From the NCBI GenBank assembly GCA_035315885.1, contig DATFXM010000181.1, positions 1 through 40,208 on the forward strand: a stretch of 40,208 nt of DNA, written 5' to 3'. A program made the translations under genes and the position numbers. Below are positions 31,085-40,004 of the stretch, piece by piece; within the stretch, counting starts at the first letter, position 1; every line of letters starts with the position of its first letter. The DNA comes from DATFXM01 sp035315885 (GTDB taxonomy: Bacteria > Acidobacteriota > Blastocatellia > UBA7656). The notes beneath the pieces are model-generated. The model saw only the letters and a program-made list of their open reading frames with translations. It did no database searches and was not told the DNA's origin.

Positions 31085-32947
31085 ATGCTTTTCCGTCTGG
31101 ACAACGTCGACAAGACCTACGGCGCCCACGAAGTGCTCCGGGGAGTGACCTTTCAGATCAACCCAGCGGATCGCGTAGGCCTCGTAGGGCGCAACGGCGC
31201 AGGCAAAACAACGATATTTCGGCTGGTAACCGGACGCGAGGAGCCGGACCACGGCGAGATAGTACTGCTCCGAGGGCTCCGGTTTGGAGTCCTCGAACAA
31301 CAGCCGATCTTCGAAAAGTCCAGCATCGTGCGCGCGGAAGCTTTATCGGTATTTGCCGGCTTGCATTCGATCGAAGAGGAAATGTCTCGTCTCGAGCATC
31401 TGATGGGCGAGACAACCGGCGCGGCACTCGACGAAGTGATGCATTCGTACAGCGATCTACGACACGATTACGAGCACAAGGGCGGGTTCACGTACCAGTC
31501 GCGTACTGATGCAGTGCTTGCGGGACTGGGCTTTCGTCCCGAAGAGTTCGATTCGCCGTCACACCAGCTTAGCGGAGGACAAAAGGCCAGGCTTGCACTC
31601 GCGAAGCTGTTGCTCGCCGAGCCCGATGTGCTGTTGCTCGATGAGCCGACAAACCATCTGGATGTCAACGCCGTCGAATGGCTCGAAGACTTTTTGCTGG
31701 ACTACAAAAAAGCGTTTGTGATCATCTCCCACGACCGCTTTTTGCTCGACCATACCGCTACGCGAATCATCGACATCGAAAACGGTCGCGCCGCCTTGTA
31801 CTCCGGAAACTACACTGCCTACGTGCGGCAGCGCGAGGAGCGACGTGCATTGCAGATGCGTGAGTATGAACAGCAACAGGAGATGATTGCGAAGACCGAA
31901 GAGTTCATCCGCCGCAATATCGCCGGTCAGAAGACCAAGCAAGCCAAGTCTCGCCGCAATATGCTGGAGCGGCTCGAAAGGGTCGACAGAGTAACGGACC
32001 TTCGTGCAGGGAGCTTTAAAATGGAAGCCATGGCACGAGCGGGCGACAATGTTCTGAGCGCCTCCGATCTTGTGGTGGGCTACGACGGGGCGGAACTTGC
32101 GCGGGGCATAAACCTGTTGGTGCGGCGCGGCGAGCGGCTTGGAATCACCGGCCCCAACGGCACCGGCAAAACAACTTTTCTAAAAACGATCAATGGAGCC
32201 GTGCGGCCGCTCGAAGGAGAATTCATCTGGGGTGCGAACATACAGATCGAGTATTTCGACCAGGAACTTGCATCGCTGAACACCGCGAGTACGGTGATTG
32301 AGGAAATGGCTCTTGCGGCGCCTAGAGTTGGTGAAGGCGAATTGCGAAACTATCTTGCGCGGTTTCTTTTCACCGGCGAGACGATCTTAAAGACGGTGTC
32401 GGCGTTGTCGGGTGGTGAGAAGAGCAGGCTCGCGCTCGCAAAACTGATCTACAGCCGGGCCAATGTTCTCATACTCGACGAGCCTACGAATCACTTGGAC
32501 ATACCATCGCGCGAGGCTCTGGAGCAGGCACTGTCCGAATACCAGGGGACGATCATAGCGGTTTCGCACGACCGGTATTTTCTGGACAAGATTGCGACCG
32601 AGATACTTCACTTCGAAGCCGGGGAGGCGACTTACCATCAAGGTAGTTACTCTGATTTCTACGCCACGCGCCACGCAAGACAGCAACCGGTCAAAGCGAA
32701 AGAGTCCAAGCGGAAAGAGGCTTCACGAGACGAGAAGCCGCCTCTGCGGAGCGCCAGGAAGCAGCGTCAGGTAGTGGAAATCGAGCAGGAAATTCACAGT
32801 CTCGAGGCTGAGTTGAAAGAGTTATCGGAAATGCTCGCGAGCCCTCCGGCGGACTGGCCTGCGGATCGTTATACAGAGATTGGCCGGCGCCAGCAGGAGA
32901 TTTCTGCAAAGCTCGAGGCGCTGTATGAGGAATGGGCTTCGGGATGA
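31085..32947 (+). CDS. ABC-F family ATPase (ribosome-associated)
   Basis: This 620-residue protein has two ABC domains and no membrane part, typical of ABC-F proteins that act on the ribosomal E site. Domain 1 has GRNGAGKTT (35-43), LSGGQKARLALAK and LLLDEPTNHLD. Domain 2 has GPNGTGKTT, LSGGEKSRLALAK and LILDEPTNHLD. Between them is the linker with basic NIAGQKTKQAKSRRNMLERLERV, the expected P-site tRNA interaction region. A C-terminal coiled coil (QVVEIEQEIHSLEAELKELSEML, EIGRRQQEISAKLEAL) resembles Uup-type members. Antibiotic resistance and translation-factor roles both occur in this family and cannot be separated here. The ribosome site is weak. Confidence 0.95.
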   Translation: MLFRLDNVDKTYGAHEVLRGVTFQINPADRVGLVGRNGAGKTTIFRLVTGREEPDHGEIVLLRGLRFGVLEQQPIFEKSSIVRAEALSVFAGLHSIEEEMSRLEHLMGETTGAALDEVMHSYSDLRHDYEHKGGFTYQSRTDAVLAGLGFRPEEFDSPSHQLSGGQKARLALAKLLLAEPDVLLLDEPTNHLDVNAVEWLEDFLLDYKKAFVIISHDRFLLDHTATRIIDIENGRAALYSGNYTAYVRQREERRALQMREYEQQQEMIAKTEEFIRRNIAGQKTKQAKSRRNMLERLERVDRVTDLRAGSFKMEAMARAGDNVLSASDLVVGYDGAELARGINLLVRRGERLGITGPNGTGKTTFLKTINGAVRPLEGEFIWGANIQIEYFDQELASLNTASTVIEEMALAAPRVGEGELRNYLARFLFTGETILKTVSALSGGEKSRLALAKLIYSRANVLILDEPTNHLDIPSREALEQALSEYQGTIIAVSHDRYFLDKIATEILHFEAGEATYHQGSYSDFYATRHARQQPVKAKESKRKEASRDEKPPLRSARKQRQVVEIEQEIHSLEAELKELSEMLASPPADWPADRYTEIGRRQQEISAKLEALYEEWASG

Positions 32948-33059
32948 GGGGAACGAGCGACGCGAGACGCGGAGAGGAGAGACGCGGAGAGGCGGGAAGC
33001 GGAGAAATGGCTGCCCCTTCTCTCCTCTCCGCGTCTCCGCGTCTCCGCGTCGCCGCTTC
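32943..33059. repeat. Word-array inverted repeat E7 (GACGCGGAGAGG / CGCGTCTCC words)
   Basis: The left arm carries GACGCGGAGAGGAGAGACGCGG. A short centre of about 15 bases (GAAATGGCTG) follows, then a right arm of CCTCTCCGCGTCTCCGCGTC. It fills the gap between the convergent ABC-F and enoyl-CoA hydratase genes. The 18-mer CCGCGTCTCCGCGTCGCC at 33037-33054 is identical to 39937-39954 in E8. Confidence 0.8.
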
Positions 33060-33842
33060 TCATTTCCCTTTCCAACACGCTGGACGCTTCGCTAGAAAGG
33101 CGCTCATGCCTTCCTGGGCGTCGTCAGCCATCGCATTCATGCTCATGACTTCTTTTGCGTAGGCGTACGCTTTCGGCTGGTCGAGGTCGATCTGCGAATA
33201 GAACGCCTGCTTCCCAACAGACAACGTCAAGGGGCTGGCCTCAGCTATCTGCGTCGCAAGCGCCAGCGTTTCCGCGCGGAGTCGCTCAGCCGAAACCACT
33301 TTGTTCACCAGTCCCCACTCGCAAGCGGTTCTAGCATCGATTGGTCTCCCGGTCATCAACATTTCCAGCGCACGCTTGCGCCCGACCGCTCTTGTCAGCG
33401 CGACCATCGGGGTCGTGCAAAAAAGACCGATGCGCACACCCGGCGTTGCAAAAGTCGCTTCCTCGGCGGCGACTGCCAGATCGCAGGTGGCAACGAGCTG
33501 GCAACCCGCGGCGGTTGCAATGCCTCGGACCTCGGCTATAACCGGCTGCGGAATGCGCTGTACGATCAGCATCAGGTCAGTGCAAACGTCGAACACCAGC
33601 CTGTACTCCTTAAGCGACCCTCCAACCAGTTCTCGCAAATCGTGACCCGCCGAAAACGCCGGTCCTTCGGCTGAAAGCACGACAGCCCGGACATCCCCAT
33701 CGCTCTCAATAGACTGGAAGCAGGCAATCAGCTCCCGCATAAGCCCGATTGAAAGCGCGTTCCGTCGCTCCGGCCGGTTGAGCGTAACCACCGAGATTCC
33801 GTCTTGTGTCTCTACCAACAAATGCTCGTAGCTGGATTCCAT
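33060..33842 (-). CDS. Enoyl-CoA hydratase/isomerase family protein
   Basis: This crotonase-fold enzyme acts on CoA thioesters. The 260-residue protein has VVTLNRPERRNALSIGL, the oxyanion-hole strand VVLSAEGPAFSAGHDLREL and the second oxyanion segment IATAAGCQLVATCDLAVA. The helical tail includes ALEMLMTGRPIDARTACEWGLVN. The second catalytic Glu of true enoyl-CoA hydratase is not obvious: IGLFCTTP occurs where the family often has an acidic residue. The exact reaction is therefore open. The ATG at 33842 is chosen because GGGGGAGA precedes it; a longer frame to 33965 has no family sequence. Confidence 0.9.
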   Translation of the reverse strand: MESSYEHLLVETQDGISVVTLNRPERRNALSIGLMRELIACFQSIESDGDVRAVVLSAEGPAFSAGHDLRELVGGSLKEYRLVFDVCTDLMLIVQRIPQPVIAEVRGIATAAGCQLVATCDLAVAAEEATFATPGVRIGLFCTTPMVALTRAVGRKRALEMLMTGRPIDARTACEWGLVNKVVSAERLRAETLALATQIAEASPLTLSVGKQAFYSQIDLDQPKAYAYAKEVMSMNAMADDAQEGMSAFLAKRPACWKGK

Positions 33843-33971
33843 AGAAGTCTCCCCCGCAATGCAGGCTGACAAAAGCGTACCACACCACCGGCGCTCCTGC
33901 TCGGCACAGGTCTTGACGCGAACAGGCCAGACCGCAATGCCAAACGTTCCTTCGGGCAACGTCACTGGATG

Positions 33972-34442
33972 CTACTTGCTATGTTTCGGGAAAACATCAA
34001 GAGGGACACCGGGGTAGACCTTTCGCAGGTTCTTGATGAACCCGGGACTCGCGTCTTCAGGACCAAGCGGGTCGTTGGGATCTTCGGGCACTTTCGACAG
34101 GTCCATGACCTTCCAGGAACCTTTTTCGAGATGGAGCAAATTTGGGCCGCCTTCGGCTACCGCTTCGCCTTTTTCATTCAACGGAGTGACGTCCAGCCAC
34201 GCCCATCCGAGATGCACCTTCAGATGATGAACCTTGTAGACAATCTTCTGATTTGGAAACGCCGCTTTTTGATCCTCGCGCAAAGCGTCCAGAATCGCCT
34301 TTCGCTCAGGACTGCCGGACGGTGGAGTGTGGACCTGGTCCGCGTTTGAATCCGATTGTTGCAGGTGGGTGAATGCCGGCGGTGCGATGAGTCCTAACGT
34401 TACGAGCGCCAACGCAATGAGTTTGAGGGGTCTTCTTTTCAA
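33972..34442 (-). CDS. Small exported protein of unknown function
   Basis: This 156-residue protein has a signal peptide (MKRRPLKLIALALVTLGLIAPPAF) and probable periplasmic location. After it comes SPERKAILDALR, a motif seen in many small uncharacterised exported bacterial proteins. A mixed beta domain follows, with YKVHHLKVHLGWAWLDVTPL and LLHLEKGSWKVMDL. It ends PGVPLDVFPKHSK. No catalytic motif is visible. The gene is 129 bases upstream of the enoyl-CoA hydratase start, on the same strand, and may be co-transcribed. Confidence 0.8.
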   Translation of the reverse strand: MKRRPLKLIALALVTLGLIAPPAFTHLQQSDSNADQVHTPPSGSPERKAILDALREDQKAAFPNQKIVYKVHHLKVHLGWAWLDVTPLNEKGEAVAEGGPNLLHLEKGSWKVMDLSKVPEDPNDPLGPEDASPGFIKNLRKVYPGVPLDVFPKHSK

Positions 34443-34797
34443 GCAGCCTCCAGCGGCGAAACGAGTCTGACCCTAAGCTTACTGAAGTCGATTGTCAATA
34501 GTCCGGGTCCGCGGGCTGGTTTGATTGTGACTGAATTGGCGTTGTTTCCCGAATGCGCGATTAAACAAGCCTGAGAGGTGATCGGGCATCAGTGGGACAG
34601 CGCCGGTGTTCGCCACTTGAGGATCAGACGCACATCAATATCTTGGGGAGCACGAATGCTTGTCTACAACTTGCGGTATACACCGGTTCTCGCACCGTGC
34701 TATATTGGCCACGCTTTCGATAGCTGTTACACTCCCTGCAAGGATAAATCGGGGTCATTGCTTCAGTATTTCCTGCTTCAAGGGTCCTGACTGCAAT
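34443..34797. other. Intergenic region upstream of dnaE
   Basis: This 355-base region lies between the divergent small exported protein and dnaE starts. No ORF with family features is present. The frame that extends dnaE back to 34660 is rejected because it begins with unrelated Cys-rich sequence and the PHP domain starts at MNEKDFVHLHLH. A possible extended -10 promoter is noted separately. Confidence 0.6.
34698..34706 (+). promoter_or_regulatory. Possible extended -10 promoter of dnaE
   Basis: TGC-TATATT fits an extended -10 element (TG-N then a TATAAT-like hexamer) at 34701-34706. The -35 position at 17 bases reads ATACAC and is weak. Transcription would begin near 34713, giving dnaE a leader of about 85 bases. 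Confidence 0.4.
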
Positions 34798-37700
34798 ATG
34801 AACGAAAAAGATTTTGTACACCTCCATCTTCACACTGATTTCAGCCTGCTCGACGGAGCAATCCAGATAAAACCTCTATCAAAGAGGGCGCAGGAAATCG
34901 GCGCCCGCGCAGTAGCGGTTACCGACCACGGAAATATGTACGGCGCGATTTCCTTCTACAACCAGATGAAGGGGTCGGGCATAAAACCGATCCTCGGAAT
35001 GGAGGCGTACATCGCTCGCGGCAAACACACTGACCGCGGTGAGACCACCGGAGAAAAAGGCACAAATCACATCATCCTTCTGGCGAAAAACTTTGAAGGT
35101 TACAAGAACCTAGTGAGGCTCTCTTCGTTTTCATTCACGCAGGGCTATTACTACAAGCCGCGAATAGACAAGGAACTGCTTGCGAAGCACAGCGAAGGAC
35201 TCATAGCACTGTCGGCATGTCTGTCGGGCGTTCCCTCTTCCCTTCTGTTAACCGACAAATTCGACGAAGCTGCGCGACAGGCAAAAGAGTTCGAAGACAT
35301 ATTGGGAAAAGGCAACTACTATCTTGAAGTCCAGAATCACGGCCTCGAAGAAGAAACCGGCACAGTCATTCCCGGCATGATCGAGCTGTCCAAACGCACC
35401 GGGATCCCGCTCGCAGCAACCAACGATTGCCATTACCTGATGAAGGACGACTGGCGAGCGCACGACATACTGGTTTGCATTGGCGCCGGAAAGACGGTCA
35501 ACGAAAAGCGCGGGCTCAAGTATAAGGAAGGAGAATTCTATTTTCGGTCAGCCGCCGAAATGTGGGAGATCTTTGGAGACGTCCTGCCCGAAGCGCTGCT
35601 CAACACTGTGGCGATCGCAGAGATGTGCGAGCTCGAACTCCCGAAGGATCAGAATCATCTGCCCAACTATCGAGTTCCGGAAGGCGAGACCGTTGACAGC
35701 TATTTTGCCAGCCGCGCTCGTGCCGGCCTCGAGGAGCGATGGGCTGTACTCAAGCACAGGCCTGACCGCAGGCATGACCTGGACGACTACACCGCACGCC
35801 TGGAGCAGGAGATTCAGATCATCACCAAGATGGGGTTTGCCGGTTACTTTCTGATAGTCTGGGACTTCATCAACTACGCAAAGCAGAATCAAATTCCGGT
35901 CGGTCCCGGCCGAGGCTCTGCCGCGGGCTCACTGGTTGCGTACAGCTTGAAGATCACCGACATTGACCCGCTGCAATACGACCTGCTGTTCGAGCGCTTT
36001 TTGAACCCTGAGCGCGTGACGATGCCCGATATCGACATCGATTTCTGCGTTCGAGGACGTCAGAAGGTCATCGACTATGTAGCCGACTATTATGGGCGCG
36101 ATCACGTGTCGCAGATAAGCACCTTCGGAACGATGGCTTCGAAGGCTGCCATCAAAGATGTCGGCCGGGCGCTCGAAATGCCGTACGCCGAGGTGGATAA
36201 GATCGCCAAAATGATCCCGCCCCCGGTGCGCGGTCGCAACGTCCCGATCGAGGAAGCGATAAAACAGAATTCAGAGTTGAAGAAGGCCATTGAGTCCGAC
36301 CCTCGAGTAAGAGAGGTCATAGAAATAGCGCAGCGATTGGAAGGCTGTTCCCGACATGCTTCCGTTCATGCTGCCGGGGTGGTAATCTCGCCGAAACCTC
36401 TTCACGAACTGGTTCCAGTTTCGAAGACTGCTCGCGATGAGATCACCACGCAGTATCCCATGACCGATCTCGAGAAGACCGGCATGCTCAAGATGGATTT
36501 TCTTTCGTTGACCACGCTCACGATCATCGACGATTGCGTGAAATCCATCGAGCGAGAAACCGGCGACAGTCTCGATGTCTCAACTATACCGCTCGACGAT
36601 GCTGCTGCGCTTCAGTTATTCGCCGACGGCAAGACCGAAGCCATCTTCCAGTTTGAATCCGAAGGTATGAAAGACATCTGCCGCCGCCTGAAACCGGAAG
36701 GACTGGAAGACCTCTCCGCTTTGAACGCGCTTTATCGTCCCGGTCCAATCGATAGCGGGATGGTAGACGACTTCATCGAACGACGACACGGACGGAAGAA
36801 GGTCCGGTACGATTTCCCGGAGCTCAGGGAAGTCATGGGTAATACGCTCGGAATCTGCGTATACCAGGAACAGCTCATGGCGGTGTTCCAGAAGCTCGCC
36901 GACTACTCGCTGGGAGAAGCAGATCTGGTTCGCCGCGCGATGGGCAAGAAGAAGCGCGAGGAATTGGACAAACACAAAGAAACCTTTTTGACCCGGGCCA
37001 CCCAGCGCGGACACAACCGATTAAAGCTCGAGAAGCTCTGGCAAAGTTTTGAGGGGTTCGCGGACTATGCCTTCAATCGTGCGCACTCATTTTCTTACGG
37101 CTATCTCGCGTACCAGACCGCTTACTTGAAGGCTCATTACCCGACACATTTCTGGGCGGCAGTCCTCTCTAACGAGCTCAACAATACGACCAAGGTCGTG
37201 AAGTACATCAACGAATCCCGCACACAGAACATCGAAATCCTTCCCCCCGATGTAAACGCGAGCCTGGACTCGTTTACTGCAAGCGGCAGGTCGATCAGGT
37301 TCGGACTGGCCGCGATCAAAGGCATCGGGCAATCGGCGGTCTCTTCGATCATCGAGGCTCGAAACTCAGGCGGACCATTCGCCTCGCTGTTTGATTTCAC
37401 CGAACGCGTCGATGCCAGAGCGGTCAACAAGCGGGTCTTGGAGAGTCTGATTCGCGCGGGCGCGTTCGACACGGTGAACAAAAGCCGGGCATCGCAGTTT
37501 GCGGCCATCGACTCCGCGATTGAGAGTGGTCAGCGCGTCCAACGTTCGCGAGCAAGCGGACAAGCAGATCTATTTGGGTCGCTGGGCGCAGAGATGCCTG
37601 TTGCAGAACCACCGCTGCCATCGGTGCCTGACTGGAGCCATCATGAGTTGCTGAAGGGTGAGAAGGAGACGCTCGGGTTCTATATATCCGGACATCCGCT

Positions 37701-38301
37701 ATTCAAGCACGATCAGGCCCTCAAGGAATTTGCAACGGCGGACGTGGACCGGCTGACGAATTTTCATCACGGCGCGACTGTGTCGATCGGCGGAATCGTA
37801 ATGGAGTTGAGCGTGCGGTCTACTAAGAAAGGTGACCCGTTCGCGCTGTTTCAACTCGAAGATCAATTCGGTGCGGTGAAGGTCGTAGCGTGGCCGGACG
37901 TCTACGCAAAATCAAACGGGGCGCTGAAGAATGATGCAGCGGTGCTCGTACGCGGCCGACTCGAGATAGACGACGGCGGCGCAATGACGATCATCGCCGA
38001 AGAGATTCAACCGCTCGACAACATTCGCGAGCGTTCGGCTCGCTCAATCGTTCTGCGTTTCAGCGCTGACGCAGTCGAGCACGAAAAACTCGAGAGCCTT
38101 TACGATCTGCTGGACAAGAACCGAGGAGAGTGCGGAATAACGTTTGAAGTCGCGATGGAAGACGGCTCGCTGGTCCGCATTCAACCGAACCAGCACGTTC
38201 GCGTCAAAGTCACTCCGGAACTGACTAGCTCAATCACGCAACTGCTGCCGAACTGCGAAATCAAACTTGTCATCGAGCGCGCAGTAACCGCAGCCAGATA
38301 A
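34798..38301 (+). CDS. dnaE: DNA polymerase III alpha subunit
   Basis: This is the replicative C-family DNA polymerase. The 1167-residue protein has an N-terminal PHP domain (VHLHLHTDFSLLDGA, VTDHGNMYGA). The palm has GPGRGSAAGSLVAY and catalytic aspartates in PDIDIDF (Asp411, Asp413). The fingers and helix-hairpin-helix region include FGLAAIKGIGQSAV. The clamp-binding motif QADLF is at about 922-926, matching the internal beta-clamp site of DnaE1. A C-terminal OB fold (SIGGIVMELSVRSTKKGDPFALFQLED) completes the layout. The size matches DnaE1, not the DnaE2 mutagenesis polymerase. The start is the ATG at 34798. Confidence 0.98.
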   Translation: MNEKDFVHLHLHTDFSLLDGAIQIKPLSKRAQEIGARAVAVTDHGNMYGAISFYNQMKGSGIKPILGMEAYIARGKHTDRGETTGEKGTNHIILLAKNFEGYKNLVRLSSFSFTQGYYYKPRIDKELLAKHSEGLIALSACLSGVPSSLLLTDKFDEAARQAKEFEDILGKGNYYLEVQNHGLEEETGTVIPGMIELSKRTGIPLAATNDCHYLMKDDWRAHDILVCIGAGKTVNEKRGLKYKEGEFYFRSAAEMWEIFGDVLPEALLNTVAIAEMCELELPKDQNHLPNYRVPEGETVDSYFASRARAGLEERWAVLKHRPDRRHDLDDYTARLEQEIQIITKMGFAGYFLIVWDFINYAKQNQIPVGPGRGSAAGSLVAYSLKITDIDPLQYDLLFERFLNPERVTMPDIDIDFCVRGRQKVIDYVADYYGRDHVSQISTFGTMASKAAIKDVGRALEMPYAEVDKIAKMIPPPVRGRNVPIEEAIKQNSELKKAIESDPRVREVIEIAQRLEGCSRHASVHAAGVVISPKPLHELVPVSKTARDEITTQYPMTDLEKTGMLKMDFLSLTTLTIIDDCVKSIERETGDSLDVSTIPLDDAAALQLFADGKTEAIFQFESEGMKDICRRLKPEGLEDLSALNALYRPGPIDSGMVDDFIERRHGRKKVRYDFPELREVMGNTLGICVYQEQLMAVFQKLADYSLGEADLVRRAMGKKKREELDKHKETFLTRATQRGHNRLKLEKLWQSFEGFADYAFNRAHSFSYGYLAYQTAYLKAHYPTHFWAAVLSNELNNTTKVVKYINESRTQNIEILPPDVNASLDSFTASGRSIRFGLAAIKGIGQSAVSSIIEARNSGGPFASLFDFTERVDARAVNKRVLESLIRAGAFDTVNKSRASQFAAIDSAIESGQRVQRSRASGQADLFGSLGAEMPVAEPPLPSVPDWSHHELLKGEKETLGFYISGHPLFKHDQALKEFATADVDRLTNFHHGATVSIGGIVMELSVRSTKKGDPFALFQLEDQFGAVKVVAWPDVYAKSNGALKNDAAVLVRGRLEIDDGGAMTIIAEEIQPLDNIRERSARSIVLRFSADAVEHEKLESLYDLLDKNRGECGITFEVAMEDGSLVRIQPNQHVRVKVTPELTSSITQLLPNCEIKLVIERAVTAAR

Positions 38302-38336
38302 GTATCGGTTGTTTTACTCCTCTCGATGTGTCCGGC

Positions 38337-39896
38337 CTACTTTCCAGGTTCAGCGAAGACGCCTACTTCAGAGATGGCTGGGCAAGCAGAAGATTTCATG
38401 ATTCGCAGTCGAATCTTTGTTGCGCTCTGCGGTTCAACTCTTACCAGACTGCAGTTGCCGATGCTTGTTCCCGAGGCAAATTGCCGCCAATCGTCACCGA
38501 TCCAGACGTCCAGCGCGAAGCCCTCGACTCTCTGACCCAGAGGCAAATGCTCGCGAATGCGTATCACGTTGAACCGCACGGGACGCTCAAACTCGAGGGT
38601 CAATTCACATTGCCTCACATTGTCATCGGTGCTCCAGTACGACTCCGCTCTTCCGTCAATCACGTTAGCCGCAGAGAATTGTGCGGTTCCTCTTCCGCGT
38701 GTGTTGTTCGCGTTAACCTTCGCACCGCGCGCCAGATCGTGATTGAAGGTCGCGTCGATGGTTCTTCTGAACTCACGAAGCGCCGACACATCTTGTTCAG
38801 GAATGCGACCGCGGCGATCCGGTGTGATGTTGAGTAACAGTGAAGCTCCTCGGCCCACCGATGAATAGTACAAGTCGACAAGGTTCGACGGGCTTCTGAC
38901 TTTGTCGTCTTCGCTTTGATGATAGAACCAGCCTGGCCGAATAGACACGTCACACTCTGCGGGCACCCAGTCTGAACCGGGACGATCACCGCTGTTCAAC
39001 CGTTTCTCATCCGCGCGGCCCGGCGCAAAGTCATTGCGATTCAACGTCGCCCAGCAAGGATCACCGGCGATACCACGTTCGTTGCCCACCCACCTCACAT
39101 CTGGACCGGCATCGCTGAATATGCACGCACCCGGCTGCAGCTCTCGAACTAAATCCCAGGTGGTCTTCCAATCGTAATAGGTCTCGCGGTCGATTTGCCT
39201 TGTCTCACGGGCTCCGCCGTAAAAACCATCCCCGCCGTTTGCGCCGTCAAAGAAGACTTCAAAGATCGTCCCATAGCCCGTGAGCAGCTCGCGAAGCTGT
39301 TTGCGGAAATAGGCGATGTACTCGGACCTGCCGTAGTCTTTGTGATTGCGATCCCATGGCGAAAGATAGATCCCGAATTTGATTCCGTACCTTCGACAAG
39401 CCTCGGAGATTTCTTTCACCACGTCACCCTTTCCCCCGCGCCAGGTGCTGTTCTTCACTGAATGCTCGGTGTACTTTGAGGGCCAAAGACAAAAGCCGTC
39501 GTGATGCTTGCACGTGAGAATTAGTCCTCGCATCCCCGCTTCGCTCGCGGTGCGAACTATCTGGTTGGCATCAAAGTCTTCGGGGTTGAAGAGCTTGGGG
39601 CTTTCATCTCCGTAGCCCCACTCCTTATCTGAGAAGGTATTCACCGTGAAGTGAATGAACCCGTAAAACTCGAGCTGGTGCCATTGCAATTGTCGTGTCG
39701 AAGGAACCGGACCATAAGGCGCCGGCTCATGTGGATTGACGCTTAGGAGGAGGGATCCAGCGCTCACGAGACAGAATAGGGACGCGGAGAGGAGCGAAGG
39801 GGAGACGCGGGGACACGGGGACGCGAGGACTCGGGGAGAAGGGGCGAATGGGCGAAGGGGCGAAGGGGCGAAATGCCGGCGCAAAAAGTCAATCAT
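38337..39896 (-). CDS. GH29 alpha-L-fucosidase with discoidin-like C-terminal domain
   Basis: The enzyme removes alpha-L-fucose from glycans. The 519-residue protein has a GH29 barrel with RQLQWHQLEFYGFIHFTVNTFSDKEWG, LILTCKHHDGFCLWPS, and YGTIFEVFFDGANG. Asp217 in FFDGA is the expected nucleophile. From about 385 onward lies an F5/8-type C (discoidin-like) sugar-binding domain (GRAESYWSTDDNVRQCELTLEFERPVRFNVIRIREHL). The first 38 residues are unusual. They are mostly a translation of the GC-rich word array (APSPLRPFAPSP, SPCPRVSPSLL) preceding a short hydrophobic signal-like segment (LFCLVSAGSLLLSV). The ATG at 39896 has GGAGAG 6 bases upstream, itself part of the repeat. It is likely exported. 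No other carbohydrate enzyme is adjacent. Confidence 0.9.
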   Translation of the reverse strand: MIDFLRRHFAPSPLRPFAPSPRVLASPCPRVSPSLLSASLFCLVSAGSLLLSVNPHEPAPYGPVPSTRQLQWHQLEFYGFIHFTVNTFSDKEWGYGDESPKLFNPEDFDANQIVRTASEAGMRGLILTCKHHDGFCLWPSKYTEHSVKNSTWRGGKGDVVKEISEACRRYGIKFGIYLSPWDRNHKDYGRSEYIAYFRKQLRELLTGYGTIFEVFFDGANGGDGFYGGARETRQIDRETYYDWKTTWDLVRELQPGACIFSDAGPDVRWVGNERGIAGDPCWATLNRNDFAPGRADEKRLNSGDRPGSDWVPAECDVSIRPGWFYHQSEDDKVRSPSNLVDLYYSSVGRGASLLLNITPDRRGRIPEQDVSALREFRRTIDATFNHDLARGAKVNANNTRGRGTAQFSAANVIDGRAESYWSTDDNVRQCELTLEFERPVRFNVIRIREHLPLGQRVEGFALDVWIGDDWRQFASGTSIGNCSLVRVEPQSATKIRLRIMKSSACPAISEVGVFAEPGK

Positions 39897-39982
39897 CCCG
39901 ATCTCTCCGCATCACCACGTCTCCGCGTCCCCCTCTCCGCGTCTCCGCGTCGCCCCTTCGCTCCTTGACTCCTTCACTCCTT
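39779..39982. repeat. Word-array inverted repeat E8 overlapping the fucosidase start
   Basis: The left arm (39779-39872) carries GGGACGCGGAGAGG, GGGGAGACGCGGGG and four GGGGCGAA words. The centre is about 39873-39904. The right arm has CTCTCCGC, CGTCTCCGCGTC, CGCCCCTTCG and TCCTTCACTCC words. The fucosidase ATG (39894-39896) lies in the centre. The left arm is coding for its N-terminus, and the right arm is its upstream leader. Confidence 0.8.
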
Positions 39983-40004
39983 CACTTGTTTCAAGCCATT
40001 GCGA

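Noticed and set aside
34660..34797. 46-residue N-terminal extension of DnaE
   Set aside because: The PHP domain of DnaE begins at the ATG at 34798, and the extension has no family similarity and covers the likely promoter.
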